Positions 15,746-23,137 of a stretch of DNA of 42,499 nt are shown here, piece by piece. How positions within the stretch are numbered: position 1 is the stretch's first letter; the number at the start of each line of letters is the position of its first letter. The DNA is from Alphaproteobacteria bacterium (GTDB lineage: Bacteria; Pseudomonadota; Alphaproteobacteria; Micavibrionales; UBA2020). Where the stretch lies: positions 1-42,499 of the forward strand of contig JAPPOU010000123.1 in the NCBI GenBank assembly GCA_028817795.1, written 5' to 3'. Under the pieces are notes generated by a model. The model had not been told where the DNA came from and made no database searches. It was given only the letters and a program-made list of their open reading frames with translations. The position numbers and the translations under genes were made by a program.

Positions 15746-16396
15746 ATGGGAAAACAAGTCCACATGTATGACACGCAACAAGAAGCCAGCTTTACGCCAG
15801 AGCAGGCAACAGAACGCTTGCTGCTCAGGGCCGGGCATAAGGGGGAACTGGATGTTGAAAGCTGTAAACGTCTTTTGGAGCGTGGCGCGGATATTAATGT
15901 GCAGGAAGATGATGGGGCAAAGGGCACGGCACTGATGTATGCTGTCACCCATGGTGATGCCGCGCTTGTGGCGTTTTTGCTGTTGCAGGGGGCAGATGTG
16001 CATATACGGTCCAAGTCCGGTTTCACAGCTTTGGCCATGTCTGTTCTGAGTAGCTATAACAGTGGTATTGTGACAACGCTTCTGGATGCGGGGGCAGATG
16101 TGAATGAGCGTTACAGCGATGACCAGCCCCTTATCGCGTATGCAGCAGAAAGAAATTTGCAGGATATGGTTCTTTTTCTTGCGGGCAGGGGGGCTGATAT
16201 CGAAAGCTCTTTTGGCCCGGATAAAACGACTTTGCAGGAATTTGTGAAGAAAAAAGGCCTGCCCCGCATGGAAGAAGTGGTCAGTGGTATTGCCCGCATC
16301 CGCACCCGCAAAAAATTTGAAGCGGCAGCGGCAAAAGGCACGATAAGAAAACGCCCGATTTTAAGGGTGCGCCGTGATGTAAAGGCCCCCGGATGA
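15746..16396 (+). CDS. Ankyrin-repeat protein 1 with conserved basic C-terminal tail
   Basis: The protein has 216 residues from the ATG at 15746, chosen because AAGG (15734-15737) stands 8 bases upstream; an ATG at 15725 would add seven residues. About four ankyrin repeats run from residue 28 (CKRLLERGADINVQ, GTALMYAVTHGDAALVAFLLLQGADVH, FTALAMSVL, VTTLLDAGADVNERYS). After them comes a tail FEAAAAKGTIRKRPILRVRR that recurs in four other genes of this window. No signal peptide or membrane segment is visible. The stop overlaps the next ankyrin gene by ATGA. Ankyrin repeats bind other proteins; the partner is unknown. Confidence 0.85.
   Translation: MGKQVHMYDTQQEASFTPEQATERLLLRAGHKGELDVESCKRLLERGADINVQEDDGAKGTALMYAVTHGDAALVAFLLLQGADVHIRSKSGFTALAMSVLSSYNSGIVTTLLDAGADVNERYSDDQPLIAYAAERNLQDMVLFLAGRGADIESSFGPDKTTLQEFVKKKGLPRMEEVVSGIARIRTRKKFEAAAAKGTIRKRPILRVRRDVKAPG
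16344..16369 (+). repeat. Direct repeat copy 1 (26 bases) in the tail of ankyrin gene 1
   Basis: The 26 bases at 16344-16369 are identical to 16961-16986 in ankyrin gene 2. They encode the KRPILRV part of the shared tail. The flanking bases are also similar, so this marks a tandem duplication or gene conversion. Confidence 0.85.
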
Positions 16397-17007
16397 CGCC
16401 GAAGCAGGCCACGATATATCTTTTTATAAACTTGCGAAGCCTAAGTTTAAGGGGTGGTGAAAATTTTGACATGGAGAAATGCCGTCAGCTTTTGGATATG
16501 GGCGCGGATGTGAATGCGCATGATCCAATGTCTCTTGGCTGGACGCCATTGATGCATGCTCTTCAAGCGGAAAGTGAGGAAGGCGCGAAGTTTTTCCTGG
16601 AACGTGGTGCGGATGTGAACGCCAGGTCTGACAGATCATGTACAGCCTTAATATTGGCGGTGAGCAGGGGCTACATCGATATTGTACGCACATTGTTGGA
16701 TAAAGGGGCGAATATGGATGTGCTGGGCGCGAATGGTGAACCTGCTATTTTGACCGCTATACGTTATGGGCGCGCGGAGATAGCCGCCCTTTTGGCGGAA
16801 AGAGGCGCTAAAGTTGACGGACATTTTAAAGTTGATGGAAGAAACAGAGGGTTGATTGAGGCGGCTGTACATCTTAGGCAGCCGGACGCTGCAAAAGCGC
16901 TTCAGGCTGGCTTGAATGCCCGCCGCGCCGCTTTTCAGGCGGCCGCAGAAAAAGGCACAGTAAGAAAACGCCCGATTTTAAGGGTGAAACGCGGGGCCGG
17001 ACTATGA
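16393..17007 (+). CDS. Ankyrin-repeat protein 2 with conserved basic C-terminal tail
   Basis: The protein has 204 residues. The ATG overlaps the stop of ankyrin gene 1 (ATGA). Repeats include MEKCRQLLDMGADVNAHD, WTPLMHALQAESEEGAKFFLERGADVNARS, CTALILAVSRGYIDIVRTLLDKGANMDV and PAILTAIRYGRAEIAALLAERGAKV. The tail FQAAAEKGTVRKRPILRVKR closely matches protein 1. The general layout is the same as its neighbours, which indicates tandem duplication. It is predicted to be soluble, and no catalytic domain is seen. Confidence 0.87.
   Translation: MTPKQATIYLFINLRSLSLRGGENFDMEKCRQLLDMGADVNAHDPMSLGWTPLMHALQAESEEGAKFFLERGADVNARSDRSCTALILAVSRGYIDIVRTLLDKGANMDVLGANGEPAILTAIRYGRAEIAALLAERGAKVDGHFKVDGRNRGLIEAAVHLRQPDAAKALQAGLNARRAAFQAAAEKGTVRKRPILRVKRGAGL
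16961..16986 (+). repeat. Direct repeat copy 2 (26 bases) in the tail of ankyrin gene 2
   Basis: This copy is identical to 16344-16369, 617 bases away, about one gene length. The ankyrin repeat coding parts between are much more divergent than this tail. Confidence 0.85.
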
Positions 17008-17603
17008 GCAAAGACATAGATAAAGTCACGCAAGAGTTTCATCGCTATGTGAACCCCAGAGAAATTGATATCAAAGGGTGTCGTCAGTTTTTGAAAAAGG
17101 GCGCGGATGTGAACGTGCCTGTTTGGCATGAAAATAAACAGAGCATGACACCGCTGATGTGCGCGGCGGCGTTGCAAAGTAAAGAGGCGGCACAGCTTTT
17201 TCTGGATTACGCCGCAGATGTGGATGCACGGTCAGATATACAATGCACGGCACTTATTATCGCAGCGCAGCAAAATTGCGTGGGCATCGTGGAAATGTTG
17301 CTTGATAAAGGCGTGGATGTGGATGCGCGGGATAAAAACGGACTGACCGCCGTGGCGTGGTCTGCGTTTCTGGGATATTGCGACATGACAGGGCTTTTGC
17401 TGAAACACGGCGCAAGTGTGGAAGGGGAGTTTACAATTGCCCAAGGAACGGGCCCGCTTATTGACGTGGCGAACCGTGGCATGAACCCGGCTGTGGTGAA
17501 AGTTATCACGGATTCTATTGGTCAAAGATTCAAAGATGCGGCGGCAAAGGGGACTTTGAAAAAGCGCCGTATTTTGCGGCCTTCTCACGCAATGCCAAAA
17601 TAA
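17004..17603 (+). CDS. Ankyrin-repeat protein 3 with conserved C-terminal tail
   Basis: The protein has 199 residues. The ATG overlaps the stop of ankyrin gene 2 (ATGA), making a three-gene coupled unit. Repeats include GCRQFLKKGADVNVP, MTPLMCAAALQSKEAAQLFLDYAADVDARS, CTALIIAAQQNCVGIVEMLLDKGVDVDARD and LTAVAWSAFLGYCDMTGLLLKHGASV. The tail FKDAAAKGTLKKRRILRPSH is a more diverged version of the shared motif. It is convergent with the HExxH protein gene, with three bases between stops. Confidence 0.87.
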   Translation: MSKDIDKVTQEFHRYVNPREIDIKGCRQFLKKGADVNVPVWHENKQSMTPLMCAAALQSKEAAQLFLDYAADVDARSDIQCTALIIAAQQNCVGIVEMLLDKGVDVDARDKNGLTAVAWSAFLGYCDMTGLLLKHGASVEGEFTIAQGTGPLIDVANRGMNPAVVKVITDSIGQRFKDAAAKGTLKKRRILRPSHAMPK

Positions 17604-17606
17604 AGC

Positions 17607-18287
17607 TTATCTTTTATGCGGGCAGTTTTTTCCTGTTCTTAAATATTCTTGCCGTGTGTCGATCAGGGCCTGCCGGTCTGCACGGACCCCATTCATTGTT
17701 TGAAAGACGCTCCGTGCCGCATTAAAGGCCGTATGCTTCCATGTGTCCAAAATACCTTGTACGGCCTCTTCTTTAACGGGTCTTTTAATGCCGTTTTTCT
17801 TGGTGGCCGCTGCCGTTGCGGTGCGGATAGGCTCTAGATATTCACGAATGGTAATAACATCCGTGCCGACATGCCGCAGTTCGTGCTGCACGACTTCATT
17901 ATATATGCAGCTTCCCTTTTGCATTTCCTTGGCCAGTGAAATTTGGGGTTCGTAAACAATATCGACGTGAATTTCGTGCATCCAGACGCAATGGTCGTTC
18001 GTTTGCGGCCAGAATTTTGACCGGTAATCCAGCTTGACGTTAATGCCGGTATTGCTGTCGAGCATGCCATAGCGGTGGAAGGTCTCCCCCTCCATACGCG
18101 GTACGGCAATGCTGGCTTCAAACTGGTCCAGTTGCTTGCTGGACATGTTGTGGACATAGACCGGCGGGTTGTTTTTAAAATGGACGTAGACCGTTGGCGG
18201 GGCCTGTCTGTCACAAGAGGGTGCGGCAACGGGAATGACAATTGCAGGCGGCGCAGCAACGGGAAGGGGCAGGACAGGAAAAATCAT
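17607..18287 (-). CDS. Putative HExxH metallopeptidase-like protein
   Basis: The protein has 226 residues. The N-terminus is hydrophobic and Pro-rich without a basic start, so export is uncertain. The C-terminal half contains VVQHELRHVGTDVITIREYLEPI, an HExxH helix with a downstream acidic helix as in gluzincin-type zinc proteases. The preceding region is strand-rich (VYVHFKNNPPVYVH, HCVWMHEIHVDIVY). I do not recognise the family with certainty; it recalls small secreted Zn-protease-like proteins. The ATG overlaps the COQ9 stop (ATGA), so the two are coupled. Confidence 0.65.
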   Translation of the reverse strand: MIFPVLPLPVAAPPAIVIPVAAPSCDRQAPPTVYVHFKNNPPVYVHNMSSKQLDQFEASIAVPRMEGETFHRYGMLDSNTGINVKLDYRSKFWPQTNDHCVWMHEIHVDIVYEPQISLAKEMQKGSCIYNEVVQHELRHVGTDVITIREYLEPIRTATAAATKKNGIKRPVKEEAVQGILDTWKHTAFNAARSVFQTMNGVRADRQALIDTRQEYLRTGKNCPHKR

Positions 18288-18895
18288 GATGCTTTTTTGC
18301 GTGCGCCGGGTTTCAGGCGTGACAAAGTGCGCCCCGCCGTTAGAACATTATCAATGCGGCGGTCAAGGAAATCGCGTGTCTCGGAGAACCCTTCGCTGCT
18401 GTCTTTTAGCCAAAAGAGCGTTGTTGTTGTAATAACGCCGGACAAAAGAAAGCGTTTTGTATAATGGTTATAGTCTGTCGCCGTATCATCGGCATGCCGC
18501 CATAGCGCATCTGCCGTTTGCCAGACCATCCGCCCCAAAACCAGATGCCGGGGGGGCGGGGCCATGTGTTTAAGGGCGGCCCCCAGTGCCTCGCGGTGGG
18601 GCGCAAGAATGTTAAGCCGTGTCCAGACGCCATCCGCAATCTTATCGCGGATACGCTGTTTTGTCTTTTCGGGCTTTCCCAGTTTGTTAAGCGTTTCTTC
18701 ATCTGCCCAAGCGGAAAAGGCGGCAATCGCATCTTGCGGTCCGCGTGGAAAGATATCCTGTGCATCGATGCCGCAGTCATCGCCGGCGCGGTCCAGCGCT
18801 TCATCGGTCCAGCCGTCAAAGGGCACATGCCGCAGGACAGCCATTAAAAGGGCGTGACCGGAATCGTTTTTGCGGGCGCGTCTGGATTTTTTCAT
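18284..18895 (-). CDS. COQ9 family protein
   Basis: The protein has 203 residues. It shows the COQ9 pattern: HVPFDGWTDEALDRAGDDCGI, an FPRGPQDAIAAFSAWAD segment, RIRDKIADGVWTRLNILAPHREAL, and the C-terminal TADALWRHADDTATDYNHYTKRFLLSGVITTTTLFWLKD. COQ9 proteins have a TetR-like fold, bind lipid and support the ubiquinone hydroxylase COQ7. AAGG lies 7 bases before the ATG. It is divergent from the M3B peptidase gene across 40 bases. Confidence 0.9.
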   Translation of the reverse strand: MKKSRRARKNDSGHALLMAVLRHVPFDGWTDEALDRAGDDCGIDAQDIFPRGPQDAIAAFSAWADEETLNKLGKPEKTKQRIRDKIADGVWTRLNILAPHREALGAALKHMAPPPRHLVLGRMVWQTADALWRHADDTATDYNHYTKRFLLSGVITTTTLFWLKDSSEGFSETRDFLDRRIDNVLTAGRTLSRLKPGARKKAS

Positions 18896-18935
18896 GGCAG
18901 GGCCTTACATTAAGAGTATATAGGGGAGTGTAACG

Positions 18936-20765
18936 GTGAAAAAAGCAAAAACAAAGCCAAAAACCCGCAAGGAAACCTTGCCGTGCTGGGATTTATCGCA
19001 TCTGGTCAAAGACCCCGCGCCCTGCAATATTGCCGCAGGCATGAAGAAAGCGCTGCGCGCGGCGGCGGATTTTGAAAAAACTTATGGAAGCGGCCTGTCC
19101 CGCCTGTCCGGTGCGGCCTTTGGCCGGGCGCTGGTGGCCTATGAAGATATATCGGCCATGATCGGGCGGTATTACGCCTATGCCTCCTTGAACCGCGCAA
19201 CGCAACTGAGTGATCCGGCGGCGGCACAGTTGTACCAGACCGTTTCGGAAGAGGCGAATGCCGTATATACGCATCTGCTGCCGTTTCGTTTGGGGGTTAA
19301 CCGTTTGCCGGCCGCGGCGTTGAAAAAGTTTATGAAGGATAAAACGGTCAAACGGTACGCGCCGTTTATTGATGATCTGCGCGCCCGCAAGCCCCATGAT
19401 TTTGATGAAAGCGTAGAAAAAATATTATACGCCCGTGAAATTACGGGCCATGCGGCATGGATCAGGCTGTTTGATGAAACATCGGCGCGGTTGCGCTTTC
19501 CTGTCGGCAAAAAAATGCTGACGGATACAGAGGTGTTTCACAAAATGCTCTCCCGTGATGCGAAAAAGCGCAAGGCAGCGGCGCAGGCGGTTGAAAAAGT
19601 TTATGCGGAGAACATCGGCGTTTTTGGCTTGACCTTAAATACAATTGCAAAAATCCGGGCAACGGACGACGACCAGCGCGGCTTTAAAACGCCCGTCTCC
19701 TCCCGCAATCTTGATAATCAGGTCGAGGATGAAACGGTGGAGGCACTTGTCTCTGCTGTGCGCGATTCGTACGGCGTGTTGTCACACAGGTATTTCAAGC
19801 TGAAAGCCAAATGGATGGGCAAAAAAAAGCTTGATTACTGGGACAGAAACGCGCCCCTGCCCTTTTCCACCGATAAAAAAACAAAATGGAGTGATGCGCA
19901 AGATATCGTTTTAAAAGCTTACGGTGATTTCCACCCGGACATGGCGCGGATCGGCCAGCGCTTTTTTGATGAAGGCTGGATTGATGCCCGTCCGCGTGCC
20001 GGGAAAGATTCGGGTGCCTTTTCCGCATCGACCGTGCCGCAGGTGCACCCCTATATCCTTATGAACTACAAGGGCGATATTGGCGATGTCATGACATTGG
20101 CGCATGAATTGGGCCATGGTATTCATCAGGTCCTCTCGGCAAAACAGGGATATTTAATGGCCAGCACACCCTTAACTCTTGCCGAAACCGCCAGCGTGTT
20201 TGGCGAGATGCTGACGTTCCGCTCGCTCCTTGATACAGAAACAAATACGCGCCGCCGCCGCGCCATGATCGCGAACAAGGTTGAGGACATGCTGAACACC
20301 GTCGTGCGGCAAATCGCGTTCCACAATTTTGAACTGGCCGTGCATACCGAAAGGCGCAAAGGGGAATTAACGCCGGGCCGTCTGGGTGACATCTGGATGG
20401 AGACGCAGCGTGAAAGCCTTGGGCCTGCATTCCGCTTTACGCCGGGATATAAAAATTTCTGGGCCTATATCCCGCACTTCTACCATGCCCCGTTTTATGT
20501 ATATGCTTATGCGTTTGGGGATTGCCTTGTGAACGCCCTCTATGGGGCATACCTTGATTCCGAAAAAGGGTTTGCGGAGAAATACCTGAATCTTTTAAAG
20601 GCGGGCGGCACGCAGCGATACGATAAGCTCTTAAAACCCTTTGGCCTTAACGCCAAAGACCCGTTATTTTGGAAGCGGGGCCTTTCTGTCATCGCGGATT
20701 TGATTGACCAGTTGGAATCCGCCGAAAACGCTGCTACATCTAGAGCGTTGAAAAAGGGAAGATAA
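18936..20765 (+). CDS. M3B oligoendopeptidase F-like metallopeptidase 1
   Basis: The protein has 609 residues with a GTG start preceded by GGGGAG at 18923-18928. The zinc site HELGHGIHQ has its ligands at His390 and His394 and the catalytic Glu391; the third ligand is expected in the downstream SVFGEM helix. The N-terminal WDLSHLV and the C-terminal FYHAPFYVYAYAFGDCLVNALY are typical of the family. M3B enzymes degrade cytoplasmic oligopeptides, including cleaved signal peptides. A diguanylate cyclase starts at the base right after the stop, so the two are probably cotranscribed. A second paralog lies at 23138. Confidence 0.93.
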   Translation: MKKAKTKPKTRKETLPCWDLSHLVKDPAPCNIAAGMKKALRAAADFEKTYGSGLSRLSGAAFGRALVAYEDISAMIGRYYAYASLNRATQLSDPAAAQLYQTVSEEANAVYTHLLPFRLGVNRLPAAALKKFMKDKTVKRYAPFIDDLRARKPHDFDESVEKILYAREITGHAAWIRLFDETSARLRFPVGKKMLTDTEVFHKMLSRDAKKRKAAAQAVEKVYAENIGVFGLTLNTIAKIRATDDDQRGFKTPVSSRNLDNQVEDETVEALVSAVRDSYGVLSHRYFKLKAKWMGKKKLDYWDRNAPLPFSTDKKTKWSDAQDIVLKAYGDFHPDMARIGQRFFDEGWIDARPRAGKDSGAFSASTVPQVHPYILMNYKGDIGDVMTLAHELGHGIHQVLSAKQGYLMASTPLTLAETASVFGEMLTFRSLLDTETNTRRRRAMIANKVEDMLNTVVRQIAFHNFELAVHTERRKGELTPGRLGDIWMETQRESLGPAFRFTPGYKNFWAYIPHFYHAPFYVYAYAFGDCLVNALYGAYLDSEKGFAEKYLNLLKAGGTQRYDKLLKPFGLNAKDPLFWKRGLSVIADLIDQLESAENAATSRALKKGR

Positions 20766-21680
20766 ATGATCTTATTCGGAAAAGAAGCAACGCTGGGCCG
20801 TCTGGGGGCGGGCGTGATCGCGCATCTTGAAGACGGCGTTGTCATTATCGATGGCGGCCATACGATCGTTTATTACAACGAAGCCGCGCAGCGCATTTTT
20901 GGCTTTTCGCCGGAAGAAGCACTGGGCCAGCCGCTGGACCTTTTGATACCAGAGCGTTTCCATGTGCAGCATGACGCGCAAATTGATGATTTTGGCAAGA
21001 CGGCGACGGCTGCGCGCCATATGGGGCAGCGCGCGCGCCAGATTTACGGGCGTCGCCAAGATGGCTCTGAATTTGTGAGCAGTGTCGAGATTATCAAGCT
21101 GGGATCAGGCAAGTCTCGGTATTATGCCGCGATTGTGCGCGATATCAGTGAAAACAAGAAAACAGAAGAAGAACTGCTGCGCCTTGCCGCGACAGACCCG
21201 TTAACGGGCGCCTTTAACCGGCGCGAGTTTACAGCGCTGGCCGACCGCGAGGCCCTGCGCGCCCAGCGCTACCACCATGCGCTATCGATCATGATGTTTG
21301 ATCTCGATCACTTTAAAAAGCTCAACGATACCTATGGCCATGCGGCGGGTGATAAAGCGCTGCAGCGGTTTACGACGCTATGCTGCAACGCCCTTAGGAA
21401 CGTTGATATTTTTGGCCGTTGGGGCGGCGAGGAATTTGTGGCGCTCTTGCCGGAAACGCCTGCTGACGGCGCAGCGACAATTGCCGAGCGCTTAAGAAAA
21501 CAGGTCAGCGAAACCGTGCTGAACTTTAATGGGCACAAGATTAATTTCACTGTCAGTATCGGCATTGCGCAGTATCGTGATGGTGAAAACGCGATCGACG
21601 CGCCCTTGTCGCGGGCGGACAGCGCCATTTACGATGCGAAAAAAGCGGGCCGCAACCGTATTTCGGTGTATCGCGATTAG
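20766..21680 (+). CDS. PAS-GGDEF diguanylate cyclase
   Basis: The protein has 304 residues. A PAS domain at about 10-130 (VVIIDGGHTIVYYNEAAQRIFGFSPEEALG, ending AIVRDISENKK) is followed by a GGDEF domain with the active-site motif GGEEF at 220-224 and an RNVD inhibitory site at 211-214, five residues before it. It should make cyclic di-GMP from GTP with product inhibition. No membrane segment is present, so the input is a cytoplasmic signal or a PAS-bound ligand. The ATG directly follows the peptidase stop codon. Confidence 0.93.
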   Translation: MILFGKEATLGRLGAGVIAHLEDGVVIIDGGHTIVYYNEAAQRIFGFSPEEALGQPLDLLIPERFHVQHDAQIDDFGKTATAARHMGQRARQIYGRRQDGSEFVSSVEIIKLGSGKSRYYAAIVRDISENKKTEEELLRLAATDPLTGAFNRREFTALADREALRAQRYHHALSIMMFDLDHFKKLNDTYGHAAGDKALQRFTTLCCNALRNVDIFGRWGGEEFVALLPETPADGAATIAERLRKQVSETVLNFNGHKINFTVSIGIAQYRDGENAIDAPLSRADSAIYDAKKAGRNRISVYRD

Positions 21681-21695
21681 CGATTGGTATTCTTC

Positions 21696-22223
21696 TTAAG
21701 GTGTTGATTTTGGTCGCAGGACTCTCCAGCGGCGGGTCGTGCCCTTGTTCGCGGCGGCGCGAAATGCTTCTATGCGTTCTTGTTCTATGCGGGCTGTTGT
21801 TTGTTTTATAAACGCCTGTATTTCTTCGGTCACGCTGGACGCATCTCCCTTGATATTTGGGTCAGCGCCCGCAGCAATGAGGAGCGAGATGTTTTCTTTA
21901 CATTCCCATGTTGCGGCGACGGTCAGGGCGGTATTGCCTAGCGTGTTTTGGGCGTTGATGTCCGCACCTTTGTCCAGCAGTTGTTGCAGCATGTTTGTGT
22001 CATTCGGGTTGGCGCTTAGAAGTATCAGTGGTGTACTCTCATTTTTGCCTCTGCAATCGGGGTCTGCGAGTGCTGCAATAAGCTTGCTGAACAGGGCCTC
22101 GTCTACTGCTTCAAATAGGGGGGTTTTTTCCAGTTCTTGGAACAGCCGCGCCGCTGCCTTATCCGGATCACGCAGGACAGCTTCCAGTTCAGCTTCTTCG
22201 GCAAAATCGTCAAACCGGGACAT
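21696..22223 (-). CDS. Ankyrin-repeat protein 4 with conserved C-terminal tail
   Basis: The protein has 175 residues from the ATG at 22223, which has AAGG six bases upstream; an ATG at 22229 is an alternative and longer forms lack support. An acidic helical N-terminus (MSRFDDFAEEAELEAVLRD) precedes about three ankyrin units (STPLILLSANPNDTNMLQQLLDKGADINAQ, NTALTVAATWECKENISLLIAAGADPNIKG). The tail FRAAANKGTTRRWRVLRPKS matches the other ankyrin genes. It overlaps the end of ankyrin gene 5 by 14 bases and is translationally coupled to it. Its 3' end faces the diguanylate cyclase. Confidence 0.85.
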   Translation of the reverse strand: MSRFDDFAEEAELEAVLRDPDKAAARLFQELEKTPLFEAVDEALFSKLIAALADPDCRGKNESTPLILLSANPNDTNMLQQLLDKGADINAQNTLGNTALTVAATWECKENISLLIAAGADPNIKGDASSVTEEIQAFIKQTTARIEQERIEAFRAAANKGTTRRWRVLRPKSTP

Positions 22224-22911
22224 GGCCATCCTTCTTTTTGGGGCGTATAATTTTTTGTGCGCGGGTCGTGCCGCGTTCTGCGGCATCTTCAAATGCTTTG
22301 GCCAGATATTCTTGCCTTTCACGGGCCATGATGTCTTTAGTATATGTTGTCAGATGATCCCACGCCGTTTCGTCGTTTTGGTTTTTGATATCAGGGTCTG
22401 CGCCCGCTCGCACTAGAAGTTCGATGTTCGCTACTTGATAAGTAACGGCAGCTTTTATCAAGGCGGTATTGCCTTCGTTATCTATTGCGTTGACGTCCAC
22501 GCCTTCCTCGATCAGTCTTTGCTGTTCCCATATGTAACCGGATGCAGCGCTCATGTGCATCAGCAGTGTTTGGTTGTTGGCATCACGGATGTTCACATCG
22601 GCCCCATTGTCCAAAAGCATGAAAAAGACATCCCTGTGCCCGCGAACGGCGGCGTAATACAACGGCGTCCAGCCGTCCCCGCATTGCGCGTTCACATCGG
22701 CCCCTTTGTCCAGCAGGGCGGTGACGGCATCTTCTTGCCCTTCATGTACCGCCCACATCAGCGGTGTCATCTGGGTTTTATCGCGGACGTCAGGGTTAGT
22801 GCCGTTTTTGCATAGACGGTCGATAGCGGCAGCATTTCCGCTTTTCGCTGCTGTAAAAAGCAGAGAGGGTTTGGGGTCTTGCAAGTCATTGTTTTTATTT
22901 GTTTTTTGCAC
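22210..22911 (-). CDS. Ankyrin-repeat protein 5 with conserved C-terminal tail
   Basis: The start is uncertain. I list the GTG at 22911 (233 residues) because a TTGACA box at 22975-22970 places the likely transcription start downstream of the alternative ATG at 22956. Five or so ankyrin repeats are regular: SLLFTAAKSGNAAAIDRLCKNG, MTPLMWAVHEGQEDAVTALLDKGADVNAQ, WTPLYYAAVRGHRDVFFMLLDNGADVNIR, and two more ending LLVRAGADPDIKN. The tail FEDAAERGTTRAQKIIRPKK is the shared motif. It is first gene of a two-gene ankyrin unit, divergent from peptidase 2. Confidence 0.85.
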   Translation of the reverse strand: MQKTNKNNDLQDPKPSLLFTAAKSGNAAAIDRLCKNGTNPDVRDKTQMTPLMWAVHEGQEDAVTALLDKGADVNAQCGDGWTPLYYAAVRGHRDVFFMLLDNGADVNIRDANNQTLLMHMSAASGYIWEQQRLIEEGVDVNAIDNEGNTALIKAAVTYQVANIELLVRAGADPDIKNQNDETAWDHLTTYTKDIMARERQEYLAKAFEDAAERGTTRAQKIIRPKKKDGHVPV

Positions 22912-22946
22912 TTTTTGTTCCCATGGTCTCGCAGTTCTTTGTAAGC

Positions 22947-22975
22947 AGTTTATCATCCGTTATATGTTATGTCAA
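22947..22975 (-). promoter_or_regulatory. Promoter candidate for ankyrin genes 5 and 4
   Basis: On the minus strand TTGACA (22975-22970) is a perfect -35 box, with TAAACT (22952-22947) 17 bases on, four of six matches to -10. If real, the ATG at 22956 lies upstream of the RNA start and cannot be used. Confidence 0.35.
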
Positions 22976-23137
22976 TTGTTGTGGGGCTGCAGTCTGGCGT
23001 GTCTGTGTCTGGCCTGCTACCATGCCGAAACGGCAGTTGAGAAGGCGTGTATTTTCCAACCCCTTGGTGAAGGGAGCGATGGTACTGCATGCGACCAGAG
23101 GAAGAGAGCGCCACGCGCTTTGGCATCGTGGCCCTTG

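Noticed and set aside
15875..17400. Repeated GADVN-type coding segments as a possible CRISPR or tandem DNA repeat
   Set aside because: The periodicity is that of ankyrin repeats in protein; DNA units are too diverged and spacing is about 100 bases within coding frames.
22706..23137. Long N-terminal extension of peptidase 2
   Set aside because: It would overlap the divergent ankyrin gene and adds sequence unlike M3B peptidases; starts near 23138 place the family N-terminus as in paralog 1.
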